Part shown: positions 29,739 through 38,091 of the stretch, in pieces
Position numbering within the stretch: the first letter of the stretch is position 1
How the letters are laid out: each line of letters starts with the position of its first letter
Assembly (NCBI RefSeq): GCF_001597745.1
Contig: NZ_LUHJ01000050.1
Location: 50,091 to 114,090, forward strand
From: Anabaena sp. 4-3
GTDB taxonomy: Bacteria > Cyanobacteriota > Cyanobacteriia > Cyanobacteriales > Nostocaceae
Length of the DNA: 64,000 bases
Direction: 5' to 3'
The notes under the pieces: generated by a model
Databases searched by the model: none
The model's input: the letters and a program-made list of their open reading frames with translations, nothing else
What the model was told of the DNA's origin: nothing
Program-made: the position numbers and the translations under genes

Positions 29739-30166
29739 GCCTCTATGCCAAAAACTGGAGACTCTATACCCTCCAAATTATTATTATCCATTGTAGGTAT
29801 ATATTGTCTGACTTTTACTTAATTCCTGGCATCTGTTATGGGGAAGGCTTTGACACCGCAACTTTATCCATCAATTACCCTGAAGGGACTTCCAAATCAA
29901 CAACATCCAAAATGTAGGGTGCGTCAGTACGAGAAACCCTGGCCATAACAAGAAAATATTCATCCTGACGCACCCTACTAACAGTCAATTTGGATAATTT
30001 ATTTTTTGGTGTTCCCTAACTACCAACCGATGAGGTTGACACTCAACTTTTATTATACTACATTTGTAGTATGCGTGAATCAGTCACATAAGTTGACAAT
30101 TAGAGAGACGCGATAAATAGCCGTCTCTACAAATCACAATGATTCTTTCCTATTCAATATAAAATT
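29739..30166. other. Intergenic region between the HAD gene and rtcB
   Basis: No gene seen in these 428 bases, which should hold divergent promoters for the HAD gene and rtcB. They contain a palindromic dispersed element (listed separately) and, near 30103-30131, a partial copy of a GAGACG.../...CGTCTCTAC inverted repeat related to that at 40876. Confidence 0.6.
29904..30020. mobile_element. MITE-like palindromic repeat, copy 1
   Basis: Inverted arms GTAGGGTGCGTCAG (29915) and CTGACGCACCCTAC (29975), with outer flanks beginning ATCCAAA and ending TTTGGAT. A second copy with the same arms and same right flank (GGATAATTTATTTTTTG) occurs at 47791-47968, there interrupted by another palindrome. 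Non-coding, short and palindromic, so probably mobilised in trans; no transposase is in the window. Confidence 0.75.
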
Positions 30167-30628
30167 ATGCCCTACGACAAGTTAGAAATTAAGACAGCAT
30201 CACCCGTTTTATCTTGGGCAAATCACCCATTGGGTTCAGAAGAAACCAAGATGGCTAAAAATGTAGCATCGCTACCTTTTGTATTTAAACACGTAGCATT
30301 GATGCCAGATGTTCACTTAGGCAAAGGTGCTTTAGTTGGTTCTGTGATTGCTACAAAAGAAGCCATTATTCCTGCGGCTGTCGGCGTGGATATTGGTTGT
30401 GGTATGTGCGCCATCAAAACACCATTTACTGGTGAACAATTAGAAGGGAAGCTAAAGAAAATCCGTCTCGATATTGAGGCAGCAATTCCTACGGGTTTTA
30501 ACGAAAATAAAGAGGTTGAAAAATCTGCTGCTAATTGGCAACGTTGGCGAGATTTTAACGACTTGCATCGTGGCGTGCAAGATTTACAAACTAAAGCAAT
30601 GAAACAAATGGGTTCTCTTGGCGGGGGT
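30167..30628 (+). CDS. rtcB: RNA-splicing ligase RtcB, exon 1
   Basis: First 154 codons of RtcB, the GTP- and Mn-dependent ligase joining 2',3'-cyclic phosphate (or 3'-phosphate) RNA ends to 5'-OH ends. The metal-binding motif GVDIGCGM is at residues 73-80 (Asp75, Cys78). The frame reads to ...GSLGGG and then runs into a stop at 30661 because a group I intron begins at 30629. The missing continuation, NHFIEV, begins exon 2 at 31673, so the conserved GGGNHFIEV motif is restored by splicing. Joined product is 393 residues, close to the family norm. Unspliced, the gene would give a truncated 164-residue product. Confidence 0.92.
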
Positions 30629-31672
30629 AAAAGATTGCCCCTTACTGTAGTAATGCAGTAATCAAAACTCGTCCAAATCGGTGAAGGCTGAGATTGCTAA
30701 TACCGAGGGAAGCGGTAAAACGCCCCGTAGAGAGCAGAGGGACTTGGGCATCCTAAATAATTGAGGATGAAGGTGTGCTCCGAACTATACCGAACAGGAA
30801 GGTATAGAATCAAGCAGAAATGACTTGATCGATTGCGACTTTCAGATATGATATTGTGGTTTCATGGAATCCACTAATATCACTCTCGAAAACCCCTATT
30901 ATGCCTACTTGTTTGGCTTCATCCAAACTGATGGTCATCTATACAATAGCACTCGCGATCGCGGTCGCTTAAGTATAGAGATTAACAAACAAGATGAACA
31001 CATACTTTGGGCTTTCAAAAATCTCATCCCGTTTAACTCCTCAATTACTGAACGTGTACGTACAACTAACTTTAGTAGCGATAATAAATCAGTTATTTGG
31101 AGAGTTTATGACAAGCGGTTGAGAGATTATCTTGAATTATGGGGTTTACCGAATGGGCGGAAATCACAGTTAATAAAACTGCCTAGTTGTCGCTTCTCCA
31201 AAGTTGATTACTTTCGAGGACTGATAGATGGGGATGGTTCTTTAGGGCTGACTTCAAAAGGATTTCCTTTTTTATCTCTGGTTACATCTAGCTCACATAT
31301 TGCTATTGGGTACATAGAATTTATTAACCAGATGACAGGCCAAGTAAAGACATCTACTAGAAACACTAGAGATAGGGTTTATAACATAGTGGTTTACAAG
31401 GAAGATGCTCAGACATTAGCCAGACACTTATACTATGATAATTGTCTAGCTTTATCTAGAAAAATCATCAAAACTAGAGAAGTGCTAAGTTGGAGCCGTC
31501 CTACTGAAATGAAAAGGGTGAAAAATAGAAAGTTATGGACACCCGAAGAAGATCAGTTTATTACTACCCATTCGATTGAGTGTTCAATGAAAGTGCTTGG
31601 CAGAAGTCGAAATAGTGTAGAACTGAGACTATGGAGACTAAATAAATTAAGCCAGCAATCAGTAACAAATTG
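30629..31672 (+). ncRNA. Group I intron in rtcB
   Basis: 1,044 bases. The exon ends in U and the intron ends in G, as group I splicing requires. P1: exon GGGGU pairs with guide GCCCC (30637-30641), placing a U-G pair at the 5' site. P10: guide GATT (30633-30636) pairs with exon 2 AATC (31673-31676). Other helices: P2 TTACTG/CAGTAA (30642-30647/30656-30661), P3 GTCCAA/TTGGGC (30671-30676/30744-30749), P4 CGGT/ACCG (30679-30682/30702-30705), P6 GCG/CGC (30712-30714/30721-30723), P8 ATCCT/AGGAT (30750-30754/30764-30768), P9 CTATACC/GGTATAG (30785-30791/30801-30807), and a P9.1-like hairpin ATCAAG/CTTGAT (30809-30829). The R/S-like segments GCAGAGGGACTT and AAGGTGTGCTCC occupy the P7 positions, but P7 pairing is ambiguous by hand. 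The endonuclease gene lies downstream of the core. Confidence 0.9.
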
Positions 31673-31673
31673 A
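30864..31673 (+). CDS. LAGLIDADG homing endonuclease encoded in the rtcB intron
   Basis: 269 residues. Two LAGLIDADG helices, LFGFIQTDG (residues 16-24) and FRGLIDGDG (117-125), each ending in the catalytic acidic residue, indicate a monomeric two-repeat enzyme. The C-terminus has a SANT/Myb-like or helix-turn-helix segment beginning WTPEEDQFI, possibly an extra DNA-binding module. Such enzymes cut intronless alleles and spread the intron. ATG at 30864 follows the catalytic core by about 35 bases. The stop TGA at 31671-31673 uses the last intron bases plus the first base of exon 2, so the frame fills the intron to its 3' splice site. Expression must come from unspliced or separate transcripts. 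Confidence 0.92.
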   Translation: MESTNITLENPYYAYLFGFIQTDGHLYNSTRDRGRLSIEINKQDEHILWAFKNLIPFNSSITERVRTTNFSSDNKSVIWRVYDKRLRDYLELWGLPNGRKSQLIKLPSCRFSKVDYFRGLIDGDGSLGLTSKGFPFLSLVTSSSHIAIGYIEFINQMTGQVKTSTRNTRDRVYNIVVYKEDAQTLARHLYYDNCLALSRKIIKTREVLSWSRPTEMKRVKNRKLWTPEEDQFITTHSIECSMKVLGRSRNSVELRLWRLNKLSQQSVTN

Positions 31674-32392
31674 ATCACTTCATTGAAGTGTGCCTAGATA
31701 CAGAGAACCAAGTTTGGCTGATGTTACATTCTGGTTCACGTAACATCGGTAATAATCTCGCTCAATGCCATATTAATACAGCAAAGGAATTAGCTAAGAT
31801 GGCAGGAAATAATTTACCTGACCCAGATTTAGCTTCTTTTATCGCTGGTACTCCCGAATTCCAAGCATACTGGCATGATTTACAATGGGCGCAAGATTAC
31901 GCGCGTTTTAACCGTGATGTGATGATGGCACGTTTCAAACGCATCATTGAAAAACATCTAGCCGGAGGAAAAGCAACTAAACCTTTATTGCAGGTAAATT
32001 GTCATCATAACTACGCCGAAAAAGAAGTACATTTTGGCGAAGATGTGTATGTGACTCGTAAAGGTGCTGTCCGCGCCCAAGCAGAAGATTATGGAATTAT
32101 CCCTGGTTCAATGGGAGCAAAATCTTTCATTGTCAAAGGGAAAGGTAATGTTCATAGCTTTTGTTCTTGCTCTCATGGTGCGGGTCGTTTATTGTCAAGA
32201 AATAAAGCTAAAAATGTCTACACACTTGATGATTTAATTGAGCAAACTAAGGGGGTAGAATGTCGCAAAGATAAGGGTGTTTTAGATGAAATTCCTGGGG
32301 CTTACAAGCCTATAGATGAAGTAATGGCAAATCAATCTGATTTGGTGGAAGTTGTAGCCACACTCAAACAAGTTGTTTGTGTAAAAGGTTGA
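31673..32392 (+). CDS. rtcB: RNA-splicing ligase RtcB, exon 2
   Basis: 239 residues in frame with exon 1 after intron removal. It begins NHFIEV (residues 155-160 of the joined protein) and carries HSGSRNIGN, NCHHNY, PGSMGAKSF and SCSHGAGR. His322 of the last motif matches the histidine that becomes guanylylated in E. coli RtcB. All recognisable catalytic residues are kept, so the split gene looks functional rather than decayed. A TTG three bases upstream (31670) could pass for a start and cause mis-annotation as a separate protein. Confidence 0.92.
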   Translation, partial: NHFIEVCLDTENQVWLMLHSGSRNIGNNLAQCHINTAKELAKMAGNNLPDPDLASFIAGTPEFQAYWHDLQWAQDYARFNRDVMMARFKRIIEKHLAGGKATKPLLQVNCHHNYAEKEVHFGEDVYVTRKGAVRAQAEDYGIIPGSMGAKSFIVKGKGNVHSFCSCSHGAGRLLSRNKAKNVYTLDDLIEQTKGVECRKDKGVLDEIPGAYKPIDEVMANQSDLVEVVATLKQVVCVKG

Positions 32393-32400
32393 TATTAAGG

Positions 32401-32463
32401 TTTGTAGTGAGCGGCTCTAGCCCTCATTTTTGAGTGAGTAAGGACTGAAGTCCTTACTACAAA
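32401..32463. terminator. Palindrome between convergent rtcB and GH57 genes
   Basis: Outer arms TTTGTAGT/ACTACAAA enclose a 9-bp inner hairpin GTAAGGACT/AGTCCTTAC (32438-32457). It fills the 75 bases between two convergent stop codons and could act as a bidirectional terminator. Similar AAGGACTGAAGTCCTT-type elements are dispersed in Nostoc genomes, so it may only be a repeat. Confidence 0.5.
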
Positions 32464-32467
32464 CTAT

Positions 32468-34702
32468 TTAAGGTACTTCAATCGGAATTAGGGCATTTTC
32501 CGGTAAGTATTTTTTGTAGCATCCTTCATCAGCTAGGACTAAAACCAAGCGTAAGGGATAATCGGGCGGTACTTGTAAATCTGCCCAAGGTATTGCTAAT
32601 TCTAAACAAGTTTCTAAAGCAACTTGAGCGCGACTGCTGCGGGGATGCCATTGATAATGTTCTCCGGCTTCCCGAAATTGAATTGAGTGGGTGAGTAAGT
32701 TAATTTCTAAATGGTGGTGGTACAAATAATTTAGGGGTGCTATGTCTGGTACTTCTGCCAAAGGTATGGGGCTGTTGTGCATGGTTCTATCGGGATAGAA
32801 CCAGAGTAAATTTAACTCTGTTGGTAAATCTTGCCCTGGTTTAATGCCACTTTTAAAGTCTAAGCGCAAGTAGAAGTTAAGGTGATCAACTCCATACCAC
32901 AAACGCTGAATTGCGCTGCTAACGTGCATTGTTCCCCGTGCGCCGCCAATTTCTATGCGTCCGGCTTTGTTCCAGTCTTGTTCGTCACCTCTACCATCAA
33001 TGATAGGATGAATGAAACTTTCTGGCGAATGATCAGCCCGTGCTTCGTGAACCTCCACGGCTTGTCTGAGATATGGGGGTATAGGTTCATTTAACGCCTG
33101 ATAGATACCACACAGATGTTCACGGAATAATTGATCAAAGATGGCATCGTGATTAGAAGAATGTCCTTCGCCAAACCACCAAAACCAGTCCGAACCTTCG
33201 GCAGCATATAAGGCTTCCCAGGCTTCGGGGTTATTTTCTTCTGTGGCTTCTGGGTGGCTGGCTAGCATTTCCCTGGCTTGGGTGAGGTAGTCCCAGGCGC
33301 GGTTTTTGGCGGGATCGCCTATCCAGGTGGTGAAGCTGCCATCTACCCAAGAACCGCTATGTAGTTGTTCTCCGGGGATGGTGGTTGTGGCTGGGAATTT
33401 TTCTAGGAATTCGGAGACGGTGACAAGTTTGATGTTGGGTTCGTTGCTTAAGGTTTGATATAAAGTTTCTAGGAAGGGTTTACCGTCTTGGGGGTAAAAT
33501 TCCCAACAGTTTTCACCGTCTAAGGCGATGGTAACTAACCAAGGTTGTTCACTGGGACGTTCTCTTTGTTTTCTGGCGATCGCTTGCAAATGTCCCACTA
33601 AGTCCGCCGCCGCTTGTTTGGCTGGCATTGCGCTGTATGTAAAGCCAATTAAATCTGATAATCTATGATCACGGAAGACTATAGCTAAATCTCCGGCTGG
33701 GGTTGTCAAACGGTAAGGCTTATACAACAGTTCGGGTTCTTGGACATTTCCCGCCCCATCCCGGTGAAAAAAGTGTTTTAATGTCCAGCCCAAGACGGCT
33801 TCATCGGAACAAATCCAATTAAAACCTTGTTTAACAATATACGGTAAAATTGCGGGACTTACTGACTGTTCAGAAGGCCATAAACCTCTGGGTTCTTGTC
33901 CAAAGCGTTCTTTATATAGTTCCCAAGCTTTATGCAGGTGGCGAGGAATATCTTCAGCCCACTGAAAGCGATGCTCTGGTAATGTCATATTTGGCACTGC
34001 CACACGCCCAGAGTTAGTATCAGCTAGCAAGGGCAAAATTGGGTGTGTGTAGGGTGTAGTGGTAACTTCCAACTGCCCGGAGGCTTGCATTTTGCGGTGT
34101 TGGGGGATGATGCGGCTGAGGATGTCGCGCTGTTTGGAATAAATACGCTGGCGATCGCTTAATGTAAAATTACGTCCCTGCTTTAACCAAGCTGCAATTT
34201 CTGGGTCATCCCAAAACAGGGGATCTATCCACGCTAAATTATGCCACGCTAATAAATCGCCATACTCAGCCAAATCCCAATTCGCCAAACACCAAGCTGC
34301 TCCTTTTTCCTGCCTTTGAAAATACAACTCGGCGTAGCGGGGATGGGGATCGATTAACGTATGGTGATTAGCATCAAAAAAATGTTGGATAATAAATTCT
34401 TTTTGTTCGTGAGTCAGCTGTTCTGTAGGTGTCAAGCTGGCTTTCAGGTAAGGATCAAAAGCAGTACCGGCAATATAATCTTCAAGTTGCAAAATTAAAG
34501 ATGGTACTAAATTCACCGTTTGGTGTAATTTCGGGTACTTTTCTAAAATCAACACCAAATCCAAATAATCTTTTGTGCCATGTAAGCGCACCCAAGGCAA
34601 ACGATATTGCTGACTTGAAGACGCTGCCATCCCCTTGCCAGGAGATTTATACAACGGCTGATGTTGATGCCATATAAAGGCTACATAAAGTGGATGAGAC
34701 AT
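32468..34702 (-). CDS. Glycoside hydrolase family 57 protein
   Basis: 744 residues from the ATG at 34702 (MSHPLYVAFIWHQHQP). The frame remains open upstream to 34804, but that stretch is translated repeat DNA (listed separately), so I reject the longer start. GH57 conserved region 1 is WHQHQP, just after the start. GLWPSEQSVSP carries the candidate nucleophile Glu, and ALDGENCWEF is a further conserved region. The C-terminal 200 residues look like the beta-rich extension found on cyanobacterial members. GH57 enzymes act on alpha-1,4/1,6-glucans (amylase, glucanotransferase or branching), which would suit glycogen turnover. The precise activity is not predictable. Confidence 0.88.
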   Translation of the reverse strand: MSHPLYVAFIWHQHQPLYKSPGKGMAASSSQQYRLPWVRLHGTKDYLDLVLILEKYPKLHQTVNLVPSLILQLEDYIAGTAFDPYLKASLTPTEQLTHEQKEFIIQHFFDANHHTLIDPHPRYAELYFQRQEKGAAWCLANWDLAEYGDLLAWHNLAWIDPLFWDDPEIAAWLKQGRNFTLSDRQRIYSKQRDILSRIIPQHRKMQASGQLEVTTTPYTHPILPLLADTNSGRVAVPNMTLPEHRFQWAEDIPRHLHKAWELYKERFGQEPRGLWPSEQSVSPAILPYIVKQGFNWICSDEAVLGWTLKHFFHRDGAGNVQEPELLYKPYRLTTPAGDLAIVFRDHRLSDLIGFTYSAMPAKQAAADLVGHLQAIARKQRERPSEQPWLVTIALDGENCWEFYPQDGKPFLETLYQTLSNEPNIKLVTVSEFLEKFPATTTIPGEQLHSGSWVDGSFTTWIGDPAKNRAWDYLTQAREMLASHPEATEENNPEAWEALYAAEGSDWFWWFGEGHSSNHDAIFDQLFREHLCGIYQALNEPIPPYLRQAVEVHEARADHSPESFIHPIIDGRGDEQDWNKAGRIEIGGARGTMHVSSAIQRLWYGVDHLNFYLRLDFKSGIKPGQDLPTELNLLWFYPDRTMHNSPIPLAEVPDIAPLNYLYHHHLEINLLTHSIQFREAGEHYQWHPRSSRAQVALETCLELAIPWADLQVPPDYPLRLVLVLADEGCYKKYLPENALIPIEVP

Positions 34703-34722
34703 AGAATGTGATTGCGAATTGG

Positions 34723-34839
34723 GCATGGGGCATCGATGCACAGGGCATGGGGCATCGGGCATGGGGGAGGCAGTACGGTCTTGGGGTCTCCCCAAGTGGA
34801 GCAACTGCCGTCATGGGGCATCAATGCACAGGGCATGGG
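34723..34839. repeat. Hairpin element flanked by direct repeats upstream of the GH57 gene
   Basis: Hairpin with CTTGGGG-TCT-CCCCAAG at 34780-34796 inside outer arms GGCAGT (34769) and ACTGCC (34804). It is bracketed by two direct copies of a unit reading CATGGGGCATC then (G/A)ATGCACAGGGCATGG (34723-34752 and 34812-34839). It lies in the leader or promoter region of the GH57 gene and explains the spurious upstream extension of that frame. Confidence 0.7.
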
Positions 34840-34914
34840 ATTTTTCCCCTCTGCTCCCCTACTCCGAAAGCTCCCCTGCTTCTTCCTAGTCCCCAGTCCC
34901 CAGTCAAGAGTCCC

Positions 34915-35145
34915 TTACATTATTTGCTCAACTTCGGCAATTTCGGGAATCATTTCTCGCAGACGGCGTTCAATGCCCATTCTCAAGGTCATGGTGGAAC
35001 TGGGGCAAGAACCACAAGCACCTTGTAACCGCAGTTTCACAATCGGCCCATCGATGTCTACAAGTTCCACGTTGCCACCATCGGATATTAGATAAGGACG
35101 CATTTCATCTAAGACTGTTTCAACGTTTTGAGGTGTTAATTCCAT
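34915..35145 (-). CDS. nfu: NFU-type iron-sulfur cluster scaffold (NifU C-terminal domain)
   Basis: 76 residues, a stand-alone NifU C-terminal domain. The CGSCPSS segment holds the C-x-x-C pair that bridges a [4Fe-4S] cluster between two subunits; DEMRPYL and DGGNVEL precede it as in the family. Small cyanobacterial NFU proteins hand clusters to apoproteins, notably photosystem I. ATG at 35145. It is about 210 bases upstream of the GH57 gene on the same strand with repeats between them, so probably a separate unit. Confidence 0.93.
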   Translation of the reverse strand: MELTPQNVETVLDEMRPYLISDGGNVELVDIDGPIVKLRLQGACGSCPSSTMTLRMGIERRLREMIPEIAEVEQIM

Positions 35146-35271
35146 CGTGTGATACCCAGTAAGTTAACAATGGTTATGGAAATGTGAGTTGTGGTAGTGC
35201 TAAAGTCTACTACAAACACATTATCCGAAATGTTCTTTTTTTGGCTGAATAAATCGATCCTAGATCAGATT

Positions 35272-35388
35272 GTCATTAGTCATTGGTCATTAGTCATTAG
35301 TCGTTGGTCATTAGTCATTAGTCATTGGTAAAAGTTCATCTCCCCAGTCCCCAGTCCCCAGTCCCCAGTCCCCAATCCCCAATCCCTT
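35272..35388. repeat. Composite heptamer repeat (STRR), copy 1
   Basis: A run of TCATTAG/TCATTGG heptamers, a joint TAAAAGTTCATCTCC, then a run of CCCCAGT/CCCCAAT heptamers. The same two arrays with the same joint occur in inverted orientation at 38680-38905. Such short tandemly repeated sequences are characteristic of heterocystous cyanobacteria. Confidence 0.9.
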
Positions 35389-35420
35389 GATACACTGGAA
35401 TAAACCCCAAAACTTTGCCT

Positions 35421-36158
35421 ATGGTAGCCCAAATCAATCAACTGAATATTTCTTGGGAACCATTGCCCGATGATTTTCAGCTAGAGGATGAACCAGTGGA
35501 AAATACAGGGCAGCCTATTTTGGCGGGTGCTTTGCGTGAAAGCCTAGAAATTAGTGGTTTTATCCAACCGCAAATGTTGATTGCTAGTAATTTTGCTGTT
35601 TGTGCTACAGTCAACGGACAGTTTATTGCTAAAGCTCCTGATTGGGTGTATGTTCCCTGTGTAAAAGAAATTGTAGGCGATCGCAAAAGTTACACGCCCA
35701 ATTTAGAAGGCGATATCCCGGCGGTTGTCATGGAGTTTTTATCTGGTACTGAGGGGGAAGAATATTCTTTTAAGCGCACCTACCCGCCTGGAAAATGGTT
35801 TTTCTACGAGCAAGTTTTACAAGTCCCTATTTACGTGATTTTTGACCCTAATGGCGGTTTACTGGAATTTTACCACCTGGAAAACGGACGCTATGAGTTA
35901 AAGCAACCTGATGAAAATGGCCGTCATTGGCTGGCAACGATGGGTTTATTTCTGGGGACTTGGTACGGCACAAAAGAAGGCAGAACAGGTTACTGGTTGC
36001 GGTGGTGGGATGAATCTGGTAATTTGTTACTGTGGGCGGTGGAACAGATTGAACAAGAACGCCAACGTGCTGAACAAGAACGCCAGCAAAAAGAAAGGTT
36101 GATTGCCTATTTACAAACTCAAGGCATTGACCCGAATAATTTACCCGGCAACCTTTAA
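35421..36158 (+). CDS. Uma2-family (DUF820) putative restriction-endonuclease-fold protein
   Basis: 245 residues from the ATG at 35421; a TTG two codons earlier is less likely. The core (PDWVYVP..., PAVVMEFLS, YPPGKWFFYEQV, VYVIFDP-like and YELKQPDENG) matches the Uma2/DUF820 PD-(D/E)xK family, greatly expanded in cyanobacteria and of unknown function. The C-terminus is a short charged coiled coil (EQERQRAEQERQQKERL) ending in an LxxQGIDPxxL tail. Its stop overlaps that of the convergent histidine kinase gene by four bases. Confidence 0.85.
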   Translation: MVAQINQLNISWEPLPDDFQLEDEPVENTGQPILAGALRESLEISGFIQPQMLIASNFAVCATVNGQFIAKAPDWVYVPCVKEIVGDRKSYTPNLEGDIPAVVMEFLSGTEGEEYSFKRTYPPGKWFFYEQVLQVPIYVIFDPNGGLLEFYHLENGRYELKQPDENGRHWLATMGLFLGTWYGTKEGRTGYWLRWWDESGNLLLWAVEQIEQERQRAEQERQQKERLIAYLQTQGIDPNNLPGNL

Positions 36159-37912
36159 CAAATACTATCGCTGTCACTGTCAGTAGATGACAGCATAACT
36201 GGTTGTTGATAGAGGGGGACTGTGAATGTTACTGTCGAACCCAGTCCTTCACCGAGACTGTAAAAATGTACTTCTCCACCCATAGTCTCGATTAATTTTT
36301 GGGATATTGCCAGTCCCAAACCTGTACCACCGTACTGACGGGTGCGAGAGCCATCTACTTGGGAGAATAGTTGAAATAGTTTGTCTTGTTTATCGAGAGA
36401 CACACCAATCCCAGTGTCGGCTACTCTGACTCTCACCATACCAGGAAACTGCTGTTCTGGCAATTTACCTTTTTGGAGGACGATATCGGCACTGATGGTA
36501 ATACCGCCTTCGTGGGTGAATTTGATGGCATTTCCGGTTAAATTCAACATGACTTGTAACAGCCGTTGGTAGTTGCCTTGAACAATGATGTCATCGGAGG
36601 TAGGCGGTAATTGCATCCGAAAACTGAGGTTTTTGGCTTCGGCTTGGGGACGCATGAAGTTTTCCACATCACAGAAGAGTTCGTCTAACTTGACTGGAGC
36701 GCAAACTAGCTCCATTTTGCCGGCTTCTATTTTGGCGATATCTAAGATGTCGTTAATAATATTCAGCAGGTGTAAAGATAGGTGGTGGGCTTCTTCTAAA
36801 AACTGATTTCTTTCTTCGGCATCGTCTGCCATGCCTTCTAAAATCAGCTTTAAAAAGCCAATCATGCCGTTGAGGGGGGTACGAATTTCATGGGAGACGT
36901 TAGCGAGAAACTCACTTTTGAGGCGGGAGGCTTCTTCGGCTTTTTGTCTGGCAACTTCTAGCTCTTTGTATAAGGTAGCATGAGCGATCGCTGTGCCTAA
37001 CTGATCGGCTACTTCTTTGGCTAATTCTAATTCTGCATCTGTGAGTGGACAGCATTCTGAGCGTAAATTCAGCGCAATCAAGCCATTAGCTTGGTCTTGA
37101 TAGCAGGTAGCCACTACTAACATCTTATTATGCTTACTGAGGCTATACCCTGGAATTTCCATGACAATTGGTTCCAAGGTAGCTAACGCCTGTGCAAAGG
37201 CTGGCTCAGTATTCACATCTATTTCTGTACCCACCAGAGAAGGCAGTTCTGGTTGATGATACTCTGCTATTACCCGCACTTTTGAGCTAGCGGGCTGGTA
37301 AGGGCAAATAATACACCGTTCTAGCCGTAATGCTTTGCCTAGACTATCAACTGTTTGCTGCCAAATTACATCTAAATCTAGTGTCCGGCGAATATTTCTG
37401 GTAAGTTTATTGACTATTCTTTGGTGTTCCTGCGATCGCAAAGCTAAGTCTATCTGTGTAGACGTATGAATTGCTACGTTTACTTCTTGGTTATTCACTT
37501 TCAGTTGTAATAACCTACCTGTCACCAAGACTGCACTAGCTGTAGTTCCCAAGGGCGGGATAATCGGACAAATTGCCAGCTCCAACTCGAATAGATTTTG
37601 TTCACAATTAAACCAACATTGACACCTTTCGGGAACCAAGTTAGTCAACACCCGATGCAATATCTCCATGTAGGAAGCTTTATCCACTGGTACAAAAGCT
37701 TTCTGTTCGTTGCATTGTGTGACTATTGTGTTCGGTTTAAATCCCAACAGCTCACTTTTTTGCCAATAAAACGACAGGTAACGCCCAGCCCCATCCTGCG
37801 TATATACCAACTCAGCACCGAGGGCTGGTAATAGCCCATCACCCTGATGATGTAACGATTCCAGATTTTGAGTAAATATGTTTGGCAATTGGGAGTTGGC
37901 AGTAATAATCAT
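36155..37912 (-). CDS. GAF-domain sensor histidine kinase
   Basis: 585 residues from ATG 37912; a TTG at 37939 would add nine. N-terminal PAS-like region (about 35-130), GAF domain (about 165-315), a linking coiled coil (YKELEVARQKAEEASRL), HisKA dimerisation domain with NVSHEIRTPLNG (phospho-acceptor His near residue 341), then HATPase_c with N box NLTGNAIKFT and the ADTGIGV and GGTGLGLAIS boxes. No receiver domain and no transmembrane segment, so probably a cytoplasmic kinase. No response regulator is adjacent, so its partner is unknown. Confidence 0.92.
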   Translation of the reverse strand: MIITANSQLPNIFTQNLESLHHQGDGLLPALGAELVYTQDGAGRYLSFYWQKSELLGFKPNTIVTQCNEQKAFVPVDKASYMEILHRVLTNLVPERCQCWFNCEQNLFELELAICPIIPPLGTTASAVLVTGRLLQLKVNNQEVNVAIHTSTQIDLALRSQEHQRIVNKLTRNIRRTLDLDVIWQQTVDSLGKALRLERCIICPYQPASSKVRVIAEYHQPELPSLVGTEIDVNTEPAFAQALATLEPIVMEIPGYSLSKHNKMLVVATCYQDQANGLIALNLRSECCPLTDAELELAKEVADQLGTAIAHATLYKELEVARQKAEEASRLKSEFLANVSHEIRTPLNGMIGFLKLILEGMADDAEERNQFLEEAHHLSLHLLNIINDILDIAKIEAGKMELVCAPVKLDELFCDVENFMRPQAEAKNLSFRMQLPPTSDDIIVQGNYQRLLQVMLNLTGNAIKFTHEGGITISADIVLQKGKLPEQQFPGMVRVRVADTGIGVSLDKQDKLFQLFSQVDGSRTRQYGGTGLGLAISQKLIETMGGEVHFYSLGEGLGSTVTFTVPLYQQPVMLSSTDSDSDSIC

Positions 37913-38091
37913 TAATCGAGTTGGATAGACAAATGGCAACTCAAAACAGTTTTACTAAAGCTAGGCAAAGCTTCGCATTAAATATTACAGCTTTTACGTA
38001 TTTATTTTTACGTATTTTAGCCGTTCTGGAATCTCAGATTGACAAACTTTACATTTTTCAGCTTTATTCTTTACAGCCTATTAATGAAAGG

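Noticed and set aside
30167-30661. Truncated or pseudogene rtcB followed by a separate downstream rtcB fragment
   Set aside because: Both halves join in frame at positions predicted independently by P1 and P10 of a group I intron, and all catalytic motifs survive.
30629-31672. Intein in RtcB
   Set aside because: The reading frame stops at 30661, no intein splicing motifs are present, and the endonuclease is in another frame with its own ATG and stop.
30629-31672. Group II intron
   Set aside because: No domain V hairpin near the 3' end, no reverse transcriptase, and the 5' end lacks a GUGYG start.
34703-34804. Extended N-terminus of the GH57 protein
   Set aside because: The extra residues are translated from the direct repeats and hairpin element; the protein family starts at the WHQHQP-containing segment.
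34708-35095. Two overlapping plus-strand frames upstream of the NFU gene
   Set aside because: They lie antisense to the NFU gene and in repeat DNA, with no recognisable domain.
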